From Ramlibacter pinisoli (lineage in GTDB: Bacteria; Pseudomonadota; Gammaproteobacteria; Burkholderiales; Burkholderiaceae_C): DNA of 64,000 nt. Below, in pieces: positions 1-8,878 of the stretch. Numbering within the stretch: position 1 is the first letter of the stretch; every line of letters starts with the position of its first letter. The translations under genes and the position numbers were made by a program. The notes beneath the pieces are model-generated. The model saw nothing but the letters and a program-made list of their open reading frames with translations, ran no database searches and had not been told where the DNA came from. The stretch covers positions 1 through 64,000 of the forward strand of contig NZ_WSEL01000007.1 of the NCBI RefSeq assembly GCF_009758015.1, read 5' to 3'.

Positions 1-85
1 GCTGTTCTACAAGGACAACAACCGCATGCTGTTCGGCGACGCCAAGAAGATGCTGGACGAGGTGCTGATCGCGCTGCACGCCTGA
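1..85 (+). CDS. pntB: NAD(P) transhydrogenase subunit beta, C-terminal end
   Basis: Only the last 27 codons are inside the window; the 5' end lies before base 1. The visible tail contains RMLFGDAKK followed by a short amphipathic helix and a TGA at 83-85. That tail matches the end of the NADP-binding domain III of PntB, the membrane subunit of the proton-translocating transhydrogenase that couples NADH/NADPH exchange to the proton gradient. The call rests on recognising this short conserved tail, so it is good but not certain. The following gene (fadD) is 170 bp away and has its own ribosome binding site. Confidence 0.75.
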   Translation, partial: LFYKDNNRMLFGDAKKMLDEVLIALHA

Positions 86-89
86 GCGC

Positions 90-114
90 GGTGGCCGCGG
101 AACCTGCGGCCACC
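90..114 (+). terminator. GC-rich hairpin after pntB
   Basis: A perfect 9-bp inverted repeat, GGTGGCCGC and GCGGCCACC with a 7-nt loop, starts 4 bases after the pntB stop. No T-run follows, so it is at best a weak or Rho-assisted terminator or an RNA-stabilising 3' hairpin. It is followed at 127-146 by a 10-bp direct tandem repeat (GGTCCGGGCC twice). Confidence 0.35.
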
Positions 115-255
115 GCAGCGGCAGCCGGTCCGGGCCGGTCCGGGCCTCGCCCCGGAACCCGCGCGCAGGACGTCCGGCCTAGGGAAAACAGAAGGCTGTC
201 CTGATGAGTCGCGCGACACAATCGCCGTGCCACCAGGACCCCAGGAGACACCAGA

Positions 256-1929
256 ATGAGTACTCGCCCCTGGCTGGGCGCCTACCCGGCCGGCGTGCCG
301 GCCGAGGTCGATGCGTCCGCCTATGCCTCGCTGGTCCAGCTGATGGAGCAGAGCTTCGGCAGCTACGCCGACCGGCCCGCCTACAGCTTCATGGGCCAGG
401 ACGTCAGCTACCGCCAGGTCGACACGCTCAGCCGCGCGCTGGGCGCCTACCTGCAGGGGCTGGGCCTGGCCAAGGGCGACCGGGTGGCGGTCATGATGCC
501 CAACGTGCCGCAGTACCCGGTGGCGGTGGCGGCCATCCTGCGCGCCGGCCTGGTGGTGGTGAACGTCAACCCGCTGTACACCCCGCGTGAACTCGAGCAC
601 CAGCTGCGCGACTCGGGCTCCAAGGCCATCATCATCATCGAGAACTTCGCCGCCACGCTGCAGCAGTGCATCGCCTCCACCCCCGTCAAGCACGTGGTGC
701 TGGCGGCGATGGGCGACCTGCTCGGGCTGCTCAAGGGCACGCTGGTCAATTACGTCGTGCGCAGCGTCAAGAAGATGGTGCCGGCCTACGACCTGCCCGG
801 CGCCGTGCGCTTCCGCGAGGCGGTGGCGCAGGGCGGGCGCGCCGCGCTGCGCCCGGTGGCGCTGGGCCCCGACGACGTCGCGGTGCTGCAATACACCGGC
901 GGCACCACCGGGGTGTCCAAGGGCGCGGTGCTGCTGCACCGCAACGTCATCGCCAACGTGCTGCAGTCGGAGGCCTGGAACCAGCCGGTGGTCGGCCGCG
1001 TGGCGCACGAGCAGGTCACGGGCGTCTGCGCGCTGCCGCTGTACCACATCTTCGCCTTCACCTGCTCCATGATGTTGTCGCTGCGCATGGGCGGCAAGCA
1101 GATCCTGATCCCCAACCCGCGCGACCTGGCCGGCACGCTCAAGGAGCTGTCGCGCCACACCTTCCACAGCTTCCCGGCCGTCAACACGCTGTTCAACGGC
1201 CTGGCCAACCACCCCGACTTCGGCAAGGTGGACTGGAGCAACCTGAAGATCTCGATCGGCGGCGGCATGGCGGTGCAGGGCGCGGTGGCCCAGCTCTGGC
1301 TGGACCGGACCGGCTGCCCGATCTGCGAGGGCTACGGCCTGTCGGAGACCTCGCCCTCGGCCAGCTGCAACCCGGTCACGAGCACCCAGTACACCGGCAC
1401 CATCGGCGTGCCGCTGCCGTCGACCGACATGAAGCTGATCGACGACGAGGGCCGCGACGTCCCGGTTGGCCAGCCCGGCGAGATCGCCATCAAGGGCCCG
1501 CAGGTGATGGCCGGCTACTGGCAGCGGCCCGACGAGACGGCCAAGGTCATGACGGCCGACGGCTACTTCAAGACCGGCGACGTCGGCCTGATGGATGAGC
1601 ACGGTTATTTCAGGATCATCGACCGCAAGAAGGACATGGTGCTGGTGTCCGGCTTCAACGTGTACCCCAACGAGGTCGAGGACGTGGTGGCCCGGCTCGA
1701 CGGCGTGCTGGAGTGCGCGGTGGTCGGCGTGGCCGACGAGAAGACCGGCGAGGCCGTCAAGCTGGTGGTGGTGAAGAAGGATCCGGCGCTCACCGAGGAG
1801 CAGGTACGCGACTACTGCCGCGCCAACCTCACCGGCTACAAGCAGCCGCGGGTGGTGGAGTTCCGCACCGACCTGCCCAAGACCCCGGTCGGCAAGATCC
1901 TGCGCCGCGAACTGCGCGAGCGCAGATAG
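256..1929 (+). CDS. fadD: Long-chain fatty acid--CoA ligase
   Basis: The protein has 557 residues, the usual FadD length. It activates fatty acids to acyl-CoA through an acyl-adenylate at the inner membrane face, feeding beta-oxidation. The AMP-binding P-loop YTGGTTGVSKGA is near residue 214, followed by EGYGLSETSP (adenine binding), the TGD motif, the FACS region KDMVLVSGFNVYPNEVED and the C-terminal lysine in KTPVGKILRREL. The ATG is preceded by AGGAGA at a normal distance. An earlier start in another frame (204) opens only a shadow frame. It stands alone between pntB and mtnN. Confidence 0.93.
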   Translation: MSTRPWLGAYPAGVPAEVDASAYASLVQLMEQSFGSYADRPAYSFMGQDVSYRQVDTLSRALGAYLQGLGLAKGDRVAVMMPNVPQYPVAVAAILRAGLVVVNVNPLYTPRELEHQLRDSGSKAIIIIENFAATLQQCIASTPVKHVVLAAMGDLLGLLKGTLVNYVVRSVKKMVPAYDLPGAVRFREAVAQGGRAALRPVALGPDDVAVLQYTGGTTGVSKGAVLLHRNVIANVLQSEAWNQPVVGRVAHEQVTGVCALPLYHIFAFTCSMMLSLRMGGKQILIPNPRDLAGTLKELSRHTFHSFPAVNTLFNGLANHPDFGKVDWSNLKISIGGGMAVQGAVAQLWLDRTGCPICEGYGLSETSPSASCNPVTSTQYTGTIGVPLPSTDMKLIDDEGRDVPVGQPGEIAIKGPQVMAGYWQRPDETAKVMTADGYFKTGDVGLMDEHGYFRIIDRKKDMVLVSGFNVYPNEVEDVVARLDGVLECAVVGVADEKTGEAVKLVVVKKDPALTEEQVRDYCRANLTGYKQPRVVEFRTDLPKTPVGKILRRELRERR

Positions 1930-1985
1930 CGCGGAGTAGAGTCTCCAGCACCCGCTCCGCGGGCGGCGCCGGCCGCCCCTGCACC

Positions 1986-2681
1986 ATGCCCCGTCTCGCC
2001 ATCGTCTCCGCCATGCACGAGGAACTGGCCGCCGTGCTGGCCCTCATGCCCGACGAGAGCCGGCAGGCCGTGGCCGGGCGCGAGTTCTGGGTCGGCCACC
2101 TGCACGGCCAGGAGGTGGTGGCGGTGCTGTCGCGCATCGGCAAGGTGGCGGCCGCGACCACGGCGGCGGTGCTGGTCGAGCGCTTCGGCGTCGACCGGAT
2201 CGTGTTCACCGGCGTCGCCGGCGGGCTGGCGCCGGGGGTCGAGGTCGGCCACGTGGTGGTGGCCGACGCCTTCCTGCAGCACGATCTCGACGCCTCGCCC
2301 ATCTTCCCGCGCTACGAGGTGCCGCTGTACGGCACCGACCGCTTCGCCACCGACGGCCCGCTGAGCGAACGGCTGGCGGCGGCCGCGCAGCGGGCGTTGC
2401 CGGGCACGCGCCTGCACCGCGGGCTGGTGATCAGCGGCGACCGGTTCGTCTCCACCGACAGCGAGAGCCGGCACCTGCAGGCGGTGTTGCCGCAGGCGCT
2501 GGCGGTCGAGATGGAGGGGGCGGCGATCGCCCAGGTCTGCCACGACTACGGGGTGCCGTTCGCCGCCGTGCGCACGGTCTCCGACCGCGCCGACGATGCG
2601 GCCCACGGCGACTTCACGCGCTTCGTGCGCGAGGTCGCCAGCCGGCACTCGGCCGCCATCGTCCAGGCACTGCTGTCCTGA
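1986..2681 (+). CDS. mtnN: 5'-methylthioadenosine/S-adenosylhomocysteine nucleosidase
   Basis: The protein has 231 residues, the normal size for this family. It hydrolyses MTA and SAH to adenine plus the thio-ribose, recycling the by-products of polyamine synthesis and methylation. Conserved pieces are the N-terminal IVSAMHEEL, the nucleoside-phosphorylase-type GVAGGL, and EMEGAAIAQV followed by RTVSDRAD near the C-terminus with the catalytic aspartate. The frame is open further upstream, but homology begins at this ATG. A possible -10 (TAGAGT, 1937-1942) lies 43 nt upstream. MTA is the by-product of aminopropyl transfer, so its position 6 kb before the speD cluster is suggestive but not proof of a link. 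Confidence 0.92.
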   Translation: MPRLAIVSAMHEELAAVLALMPDESRQAVAGREFWVGHLHGQEVVAVLSRIGKVAAATTAAVLVERFGVDRIVFTGVAGGLAPGVEVGHVVVADAFLQHDLDASPIFPRYEVPLYGTDRFATDGPLSERLAAAAQRALPGTRLHRGLVISGDRFVSTDSESRHLQAVLPQALAVEMEGAAIAQVCHDYGVPFAAVRTVSDRADDAAHGDFTRFVREVASRHSAAIVQALLS

Positions 2682-2801
2682 GGGTGGCGGGATGCGCAGC
2701 AGCGGGCCATGTCGGCAGGACCGGGCGCTCGGCCGTTCTACGTGCTTCTACGGATTCAACGGGTCAGGGGAGGGTCAGTGCTTGCCGGTGATAAACAGAG
2801 C

Positions 2802-4049
2802 ATGAGATTCGGACAGTGGTGGCTGGCTGCCTGCCTGGTGCTGCCGGCCTGGGCGTGGGCGCAAGCCGCCCCGCAGGTATTGACGCTTGCCCAGGCGCTG
2901 CAGGTGGCGCGCGAGAACGTCGACGTGTCGCTGGCGCGACGCGCGCTGGCGTCGGCACGCGCCGACGTGGTGGCGGCCGACCATGCGCCGATCCCGGTGG
3001 TCATCGCCAAGGCCTCGCAGCTCGACCTGGCCAACGGCATCGGCAGCGGCAGCGTGCTGGGCAGCAAGCGCATCGACAAGTCGCTCGGCGTCGACTGGAC
3101 CTACGAACGCGGCAACAAGCGCGAACTGCGCACCCGCGCCGCCGAGGGCGTGGCCGGTGCGGCCCAGCACGACGTCGCCGACGTGGTCGTGCAGCAGCAG
3201 ATCGCGGTCGCCTCGGCCTACTTCGACCTGCTGGCCGCGCAGGAGCGGGTCGAGCAGGTCGGCGCCATGGAGCGCGGCGCGGCCGAGCTGGCCGGCGCCT
3301 CGCAGCGCCGCCAGCGCGCCGGCGACATCTCGCTGCAGGAGAGCCTGCGCACCGAGATCGAGGCGCGCCGGGCCCAGACCGAGCTGCGCGGCGCCCAGGC
3401 CGACCGCCAGCGGGCCGCGCTGACGCTGGCTCAGCTGCTCGGCCTGCAGGGCGAGCTGCAGGTCGAGCCGGCCTGGCCACCGCTGGTGGCCGAGCAGCCC
3501 GGCCTGCCCGACATCGAGCAGCGGGCCGACGTGCTGGCGGCGCGCCGGCGGGTCGAGGCGGCCCAGGCCGCGTTCGACGCCGCCGCCGCCCTGCGCCGCA
3601 ACGACCTGACCCTGGGCGCCTCGCTCGACCACTTCCCCGGCACCTCCAGCCGCCTGCTCGAGTTGCGGGTGTCGGTGCCGCTGGGCGGCATGCTCGGCGC
3701 CTACGGCTACGACGGCGAGATCGCCCGCGCGCGCGCCACGCTCGACAGCACCCAGGACCAGCTGGAGAAGGTGCGCCGCCAGGCCCGGGCCGAGAGCGGC
3801 CGGCTGGCCGAGGACCTGCGTTCCGCCGCTGCCCGTGCGGCCGAGTTCGAGCAGGCCATCGTGCCGCGCGCGCGCCAGGTCGCCGGCATGGCCGAGCTGG
3901 CCTACTCGCGCGGCGCACTGCCGCTGGTCGACCTGCTCGATGCCCGCCGCACCCTGCGCAGCGTGCTGCTCGACGACCTCGCCGCGCGCGCCGACTTCGC
4001 GCGCGCTTCCACCGCCTGGCAGCTGCGCCAGCAACCGCCGACCCCCTGA
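2802..4049 (+). CDS. TolC/CzcC-family outer membrane efflux protein
   Basis: The 415-residue protein starts with a signal peptide (RFGQWW, hydrophobic stretch, AWAQA cleavage site). Two long coiled-coil helical segments rich in Ala/Arg/Glu follow, typical of the outer-membrane-factor fold that forms the trimeric exit duct of tripartite efflux pumps. The ATG at 2802 puts the signal peptide at the N-terminus; the frame is open about 90 bases further up (2709), but that extension is not signal-like. It is first in a C-B-A operon; the adaptor starts 22 bp after its stop. No metal regulator (MerR, two-component) is adjacent. Confidence 0.88.
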   Translation: MRFGQWWLAACLVLPAWAWAQAAPQVLTLAQALQVARENVDVSLARRALASARADVVAADHAPIPVVIAKASQLDLANGIGSGSVLGSKRIDKSLGVDWTYERGNKRELRTRAAEGVAGAAQHDVADVVVQQQIAVASAYFDLLAAQERVEQVGAMERGAAELAGASQRRQRAGDISLQESLRTEIEARRAQTELRGAQADRQRAALTLAQLLGLQGELQVEPAWPPLVAEQPGLPDIEQRADVLAARRRVEAAQAAFDAAAALRRNDLTLGASLDHFPGTSSRLLELRVSVPLGGMLGAYGYDGEIARARATLDSTQDQLEKVRRQARAESGRLAEDLRSAAARAAEFEQAIVPRARQVAGMAELAYSRGALPLVDLLDARRTLRSVLLDDLAARADFARASTAWQLRQQPPTP

Positions 4050-4071
4050 CTTCCCGCCCCGGACCGCGATC

Positions 4072-5283
4072 GTGACCCGTTCCCTTCTCTCCCTGCTGCT
4101 GCCGGCGGCGCTCGCCCTGGCGGCCTGCCGCGAGGCCCCCGCGCCGGCGGCCGCGCCGCCGACGCCGGTGCTGCAAGGCACCCAGTTCCGCTACCCGCCC
4201 GGCCATCCGCAACTGGCCCAGCTGGGCGTGGTGGCGGCGGCCCCGGCCAAGACCCTCACCGTGGAACTGCCGGCGCGGCTGGTCTGGAACGAGGACCGCA
4301 CCCAGCGCATCTACCCTGCGTTCGCCGGCCGGGTCGTGCGCATCGCCACCGACGTCGGCCAGCCGGTCAAGCCGGGCACGGTGCTGGCGCAGCTGGCCTC
4401 GCCCGACTTCGGCGTCGCCCAGGCCGACACCGCCAAGGCCGGCGTCGACGAGCGGCTGGCGCAGAAGACGCTGGCGCGCCAGCGCGAGCTGTTCGAGGCC
4501 GGCGTCATCGCCCGCAAGGACCTGGAGCAGGCCGAAGCCGATGCCGCCCGCACCCAGGCCGAGGTGCAGCGCACCGCCGCGCGCACCCGGCTGTACGGCG
4601 CCGCCGCCGGCGGCGGGGTCGACCAGCGGCTGGCGCTGGTCGCCGGCATTCCCGGCCTGGTGGTCGAACGCAACCTCACCCCGGGCCAGGAGCTGCGCCC
4701 CGACCAGATGGGCCCGGGCGTGCCGCCGCTGTTCGTGGTCAGCGACCCGACCTCGCTGTGGGTGGTGATCGATGCCCGCGAGAGCGAGGCCGGCACCCTG
4801 AAGCCGGGCGCCCACTTCGAGCTGGTCGTGCCGACGCTGCCGGGCCAGAAGTTCGAGGGCCAGGTGATCGCGGCGGCCGACTTCATCGATGCCAGCACCC
4901 GCACCATCAAGGTCCGCGGCCTGATCGCCAACCCGGAGCGCAAGCTCAAGGCCGAGATGCTGGCCACCGCCCGGATCGAGCGCACGCCGGGCGCCGGCGT
5001 GGTCGTCCCGGCCCAGGCGGTCACGCTGTCCGGCACCCGCCATTCGGTGATGGTCGAGGTGCAGCCGGGCGTGTTCGAGCAGCGCGAGGTGGTCCTGGGC
5101 TGGCAGGGCCCGACCGAGGCGCTGGTCAGCCGCGGCCTGGAGGCCGGCGAGAAGGTGGTCACCGACAACCTGCTGATGCTGATGCGCCAGTACCGCATCG
5201 CGCTCGACGACGCCCGGCCGTCCGATCCGTCGAAGATGGGCGCCGACGGGGCTGCCACCGACAAGGCGGCGGCCGCGCGATGA
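4072..5283 (+). CDS. Periplasmic adaptor (membrane fusion) lipoprotein of HME-RND efflux pump
   Basis: The protein has 403 residues and a GTG start. The signal sequence ends in a lipobox, LALAAC, with Cys19 as the predicted lipid-anchored residue. A barrel-sandwich part (VWNEDRTQRIYPAFAGRV, GQPVKPGTVLAQL), a helical hairpin (residues ~120-180) and beta-barrel domains follow, as in CzcB/CusB adaptors that link the inner membrane pump to the TolC-like channel. The start is inferred from the lipoprotein signal; the frame is open far upstream inside the previous gene. Its TGA overlaps the ATG of the pump gene (ATGA, 5280-5283), indicating translational coupling. Confidence 0.9.
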   Translation: MTRSLLSLLLPAALALAACREAPAPAAAPPTPVLQGTQFRYPPGHPQLAQLGVVAAAPAKTLTVELPARLVWNEDRTQRIYPAFAGRVVRIATDVGQPVKPGTVLAQLASPDFGVAQADTAKAGVDERLAQKTLARQRELFEAGVIARKDLEQAEADAARTQAEVQRTAARTRLYGAAAGGGVDQRLALVAGIPGLVVERNLTPGQELRPDQMGPGVPPLFVVSDPTSLWVVIDARESEAGTLKPGAHFELVVPTLPGQKFEGQVIAAADFIDASTRTIKVRGLIANPERKLKAEMLATARIERTPGAGVVVPAQAVTLSGTRHSVMVEVQPGVFEQREVVLGWQGPTEALVSRGLEAGEKVVTDNLLMLMRQYRIALDDARPSDPSKMGADGAATDKAAAAR

Positions 5284-8200
5284 GGCGCCTGATCCACTTC
5301 GCGCTGCACCAGCCCCTGTTCGTGGTGCTGGGCACGCTGCTGTTCGCGCTGGCCGGCGTCATCGCCTTCAGCAACCTGTCGGTCGAGGCCTTCCCGGACG
5401 TCACCGACACCCAGGTGACGGTCATCGCCCTGTACCCCGGCCGCGCAGCCGAAGAGGTCGAGAAGCAGGTCACGCTGCCGATCGAGGTGGCGCTGTCGGG
5501 CCTGCCGAACTCGATCCGGGTGTTCTCGCACACCCAGTTCGGCCTGTCGTTCACCGTCGTCACCTACGACGACAAGGCCGACGTGCTGGCGGTGCGGGCC
5601 CAGGTCAACGAGCGGCTGCGCTCGATCGACCTGCCGCCCGGCGTCGAGGCCAACATCGCGCCCAACGCCACGCCGGTGGGCGAGATCATGCGCTACCGGG
5701 TGCGCGGCGACGGCCTGAGCACGACCGAGCTGCGCACCATCGAGGACTGGGTGGTCGAGCGGGCGCTGCGCCAGGTGCCCGGCATCGCCGACGTGGTGGC
5801 CATGGGCGGCTTCATCAAGCAGTACGAGGTGCAGCCCGACCTCGACAAGCTGCGCGCCACCAAGCTCACCTTCCAGAACCTGCTCGACGCGCTGGGGCGC
5901 GGCAACTCGAATGCCGGCGGCAGCTACGTCGCCCAGGGCTCGCAGCAGTACGCCATCCGCGGCATCGGCCTGCTGCGCTCGCCCGACGACATCGGCCGCA
6001 TCGTGGTGGCCGCGCGTGGCGGCACCCCGATCCTGGTGCGCGACGTCGCCCAGGTGAACGTCGGCGCGGTGCCGCGCCTGGGCACCGTGGGCCAGGACGG
6101 CGACGACGACGTGGTCACCGGCATCGTGGTCATGCGCAAGGGCGAGAACCCGAGCGTGGTGCTCAAGGCGGTGAAGGAGAAGATCGCCCAGCTCAACGCC
6201 CGCGGCCTGCCCAAGGGCGTGCAGATCGTGCCGTACTACGACCGCACCTGGCTGATGGGCAAGACCCTGTCGACGGTGTTCCGCAACCTGGTCGAGGGCG
6301 CGCTGCTGGTCTCGCTGGTGCTGTACCTGTTCCTGGGCAACGTGCGCGCCAGCTTCGCGGTGGTGGTGGTGATCCCGCTGGCCCTGCTGGCCACCTTCAT
6401 GGGCCTGAAGATCATGGGCGTGCCGGCCAACCTGCTGTCGCTCGGCGCGATGGACTTCGGCATCATCGTCGACGGTGCGGTGATCGTGATCGAGAACATC
6501 ATGCACCGGCTGGCCGAGAACAAGGAGGAGCTGCGCGAGTCCGACCGCAAGGCCACCATCATCGACGCCGCCAACGAGGTCGGCCGGCCGACGCTGTTCT
6601 CGATGCTGATCATCATCGCGGCCCACATCCCGATCTTCGCGCTGCAGCGCCACGAGGGCCGGATCTTCCAGCCGATGGCGCTGTCGGTCACCACCGCGCT
6701 GATCGGCTCGCTGGTGTTCTCGCTCACGCTGGTGCCGCTGCTGGCCTTCTGGATGCTGCGCCGCAAGCTGCCGCACGGCGACAACCGGCTGGTGGCGGCC
6801 TGCAAGAACCTGTACGAGCCGCTGCTCGACTGGGCGCTGGCGCGGCGCAAGCTGGTCATGCTGATCGCGCTGGCCACCTTCGGCGCCGGCATGCTGGCGG
6901 CCTCGCGGCTGGGGTCGGAGTTCCTTCCCGAGCTGAACGAGGGCACCATCTGGGTCAACCTGCGGCTGCCTTCCAGCATCTCCAACGACGAGGCCGCGCG
7001 CGTGCTGCGCAACGTGCGCAAGGCGCTGCTCACCGTGCCCGAGGTGCGCACCACCGTCTCCAAGGCCGGCCAGCCGGAGGACGGCACCGACCCCAAGACC
7101 ATCAGCATGGCCGAGGTGTTCGTCGACATCAAGCCGGCCGAGGAGTGGCGGCCCGGGCTCACCCACGAGAAGCTTCTCGAGCAGATGGACCGCGCGGTGT
7201 CGGCGGTGCCTGGCGTGCAGCCCAGCTTCTCACAGCCGATCCGCGACAACGTGCTGGAGTCGATCTCGCAGATCGACGGCCAGATCGTCATCAAGGTGGC
7301 CGGCGACGACCTGGCGGAACTGCGCCGGGTCACCCAGCAGATCGAGCGCGAGATCAAGCAGGTCGCCGGCGTCTACCGGGCCGAGATCGACCGCCAGGGC
7401 GAACTGCCGCAGCTGGTGATCGACATCGACCGCGACCGCGCCGCCCGCCTGGGCCTGAACGTGCAGGACGTGCAGGACGTGGTGGAGGCGGCGCTGGCCG
7501 GCAAGGCCGCCACCCAGATCTGGGAGGGCGAGCGCAAGTTCTCGGTGGCCGTGCGGCTGCCCGAGCCGCGCCGCGTCATCGCCTCGCTGCCGCAGACGCT
7601 GATCCCGACCCCGGACGGCGGCTACGCCCAGCTCGGCGCGGTGGCCGACATCCGCGAGCTCAGCGGCGCGATGAACATCGCCCGCGAGAGCGGCCGCCGC
7701 ACCATGGCCATCGGCATCTTCATCAAGGACCGCGACATGGGCTCGGTGGTCAAGGACATGCAGGCCCGCGTGAACGGCGCAGTCAAGCTGCCCGAGAGCT
7801 ACACCGTCACCTGGTCGGGCGAGTTCGAGAACCAGGAGCGGGCCATGAAGCGGCTGTCGGTGGTGGTGCCGATCTCGCTGCTGCTGATCTTCGTGCTGCT
7901 GTTCGACGCCTTCAAGTCGGTGCAGCTGGCCACGCTGATCCTGGTCAACGTGCCGCTGGCGCTGATCGGCGGCTTCGTCGCCCTGTGGGTGTTCGGCATC
8001 CCGCTGTCGGTGTCGGCGGCGATCGGCTTCATCGCGCTGTCGGGGCAGGCGGTGCTCAACGGGGTGGTGATGCTGTCGGTATTCCAGCAGCTGCGCTCCC
8101 AGGGCGCCGACGTGCTGACCGCCGCCCGCACCGGCTCCATGCAGCGCCTGCGCACCGTGCTGATGACGGCCATGCTGGCGGCGCTGGGGCTGTTGCCGAT

Positions 8201-8393
8201 GGCGCTGTCGCACGACATCGGCTCCGAGACCCAGCGCCCGCTGGCCATCGTGGTCATCGGCGGGCTGATCACCGCCACGCTGCTCACCCTGGTGGTGCTG
8301 CCGGTGCTCTACGTCGCCTGGTTCAGCCGGCGCGGCGCGGCGGCCCGCGAGGCGGCGGCGACCCCGGCGGCGCTGCTGGAAGAACCGGTCTGA
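5280..8393 (+). CDS. czcA: CzcA-type heavy-metal RND efflux pump
   Basis: A 1037-residue inner-membrane proton/metal antiporter of the HME-RND family. TM1 is near residues 12-31, a large periplasmic porter domain follows, and a second copy of the fold is in the C-terminal half. The TM4 motif DFGIIVDGAVIVIEN carries D392, D398 and E405 with the spacing of the proton-relay acids of Cupriavidus CzcA (D402/D408/E415). It lacks the methionine-rich signature expected for CusA. I therefore favour divalent cations (Zn/Co/Cd/Ni) over Cu/Ag; substrate is inferred, not shown. A GC-rich hairpin without T-run (8395-8415) follows the stop. Confidence 0.9.
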   Translation: MRRLIHFALHQPLFVVLGTLLFALAGVIAFSNLSVEAFPDVTDTQVTVIALYPGRAAEEVEKQVTLPIEVALSGLPNSIRVFSHTQFGLSFTVVTYDDKADVLAVRAQVNERLRSIDLPPGVEANIAPNATPVGEIMRYRVRGDGLSTTELRTIEDWVVERALRQVPGIADVVAMGGFIKQYEVQPDLDKLRATKLTFQNLLDALGRGNSNAGGSYVAQGSQQYAIRGIGLLRSPDDIGRIVVAARGGTPILVRDVAQVNVGAVPRLGTVGQDGDDDVVTGIVVMRKGENPSVVLKAVKEKIAQLNARGLPKGVQIVPYYDRTWLMGKTLSTVFRNLVEGALLVSLVLYLFLGNVRASFAVVVVIPLALLATFMGLKIMGVPANLLSLGAMDFGIIVDGAVIVIENIMHRLAENKEELRESDRKATIIDAANEVGRPTLFSMLIIIAAHIPIFALQRHEGRIFQPMALSVTTALIGSLVFSLTLVPLLAFWMLRRKLPHGDNRLVAACKNLYEPLLDWALARRKLVMLIALATFGAGMLAASRLGSEFLPELNEGTIWVNLRLPSSISNDEAARVLRNVRKALLTVPEVRTTVSKAGQPEDGTDPKTISMAEVFVDIKPAEEWRPGLTHEKLLEQMDRAVSAVPGVQPSFSQPIRDNVLESISQIDGQIVIKVAGDDLAELRRVTQQIEREIKQVAGVYRAEIDRQGELPQLVIDIDRDRAARLGLNVQDVQDVVEAALAGKAATQIWEGERKFSVAVRLPEPRRVIASLPQTLIPTPDGGYAQLGAVADIRELSGAMNIARESGRRTMAIGIFIKDRDMGSVVKDMQARVNGAVKLPESYTVTWSGEFENQERAMKRLSVVVPISLLLIFVLLFDAFKSVQLATLILVNVPLALIGGFVALWVFGIPLSVSAAIGFIALSGQAVLNGVVMLSVFQQLRSQGADVLTAARTGSMQRLRTVLMTAMLAALGLLPMALSHDIGSETQRPLAIVVIGGLITATLLTLVVLPVLYVAWFSRRGAAAREAAATPAALLEEPV

Positions 8394-8433
8394 CGCGGCG
8401 GCGCGGGCCCGCCGCGGCCGCGCCACCGTGGTC

Positions 8434-8439
8434 TACAGT
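8434..8439 (+). promoter_or_regulatory. -10 box positioned for a leaderless speD transcript
   Basis: TACAGT ends 6 nt before the ATG at 8446, and no Shine-Dalgarno sequence lies between. If this is the -10 hexamer, transcription starts at or within a base or two of the start codon. No convincing -35 is visible. Confidence 0.45.
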
Positions 8440-8445
8440 GCGCCC

Positions 8446-8835
8446 ATGGACGGGCTGCACCTCACCGCCGACCTGCACGGCTGCCGTTGCGACGCGCACT
8501 GGCTGACCGATGCGCCGCGCCTGCTGGCGTGGTGCCGGGCGGCGGTGCAGGAGGCCGGCCTGCAACCGGTGGCGGAGCTGGCGCACGCCTTCCCGGCCAG
8601 CGCCAGCGGGGCCGGCGGCGTCACCGCCACCGTCCTGCTGGCCGAGTCGCACCTGTGCCTGCACACCTGGCCCGAGCTGGGCGCGGTGACCGCCGACGTC
8701 TACGTGTGCAACTTCGGCGCCGACCACTCGGCCCGGGCGCGGGCCCTGATGGACGCCGTGCTGCACCACTTCCGGCCCGCGGCCGTCGACGAGCGCGACC
8801 TGCGGCGCGGGCGCGCACCGCGCGCGTTGCCCTGA
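8446..8835 (+). CDS. speD: S-adenosylmethionine decarboxylase proenzyme
   Basis: The 129-residue protein is of the short pyruvoyl-dependent class (like Bacillus SpeH and archaeal enzymes). It makes decarboxylated SAM, the aminopropyl donor for polyamines. Visible motifs are AESHL with Ser68, the expected self-cleavage site that becomes the pyruvoyl group, HTWPE with His73, and VYVC with Cys88. A GTG at 8428 would add six residues; I prefer ATG 8446 because the family begins at MDGLHLTADLHGC and because of the promoter-like TACAGT just upstream. It is the first gene of a probable six-gene operon ending at 14855 that also encodes a spermidine-synthase-like protein. Confidence 0.9.
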   Translation: MDGLHLTADLHGCRCDAHWLTDAPRLLAWCRAAVQEAGLQPVAELAHAFPASASGAGGVTATVLLAESHLCLHTWPELGAVTADVYVCNFGADHSARARALMDAVLHHFRPAAVDERDLRRGRAPRALP

Positions 8836-8878
8836 CAAACGGCGCGGGTATCATGGCCCGCACCGCCAAGGAGTGACC

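Noticed and set aside
4311..7166. Open frame of about 951 codons antisense to the RND pump genes
   Set aside because: Same GC-driven shadow effect; composition is unlike any protein family and the plus strand encodes clear adaptor and pump proteins.
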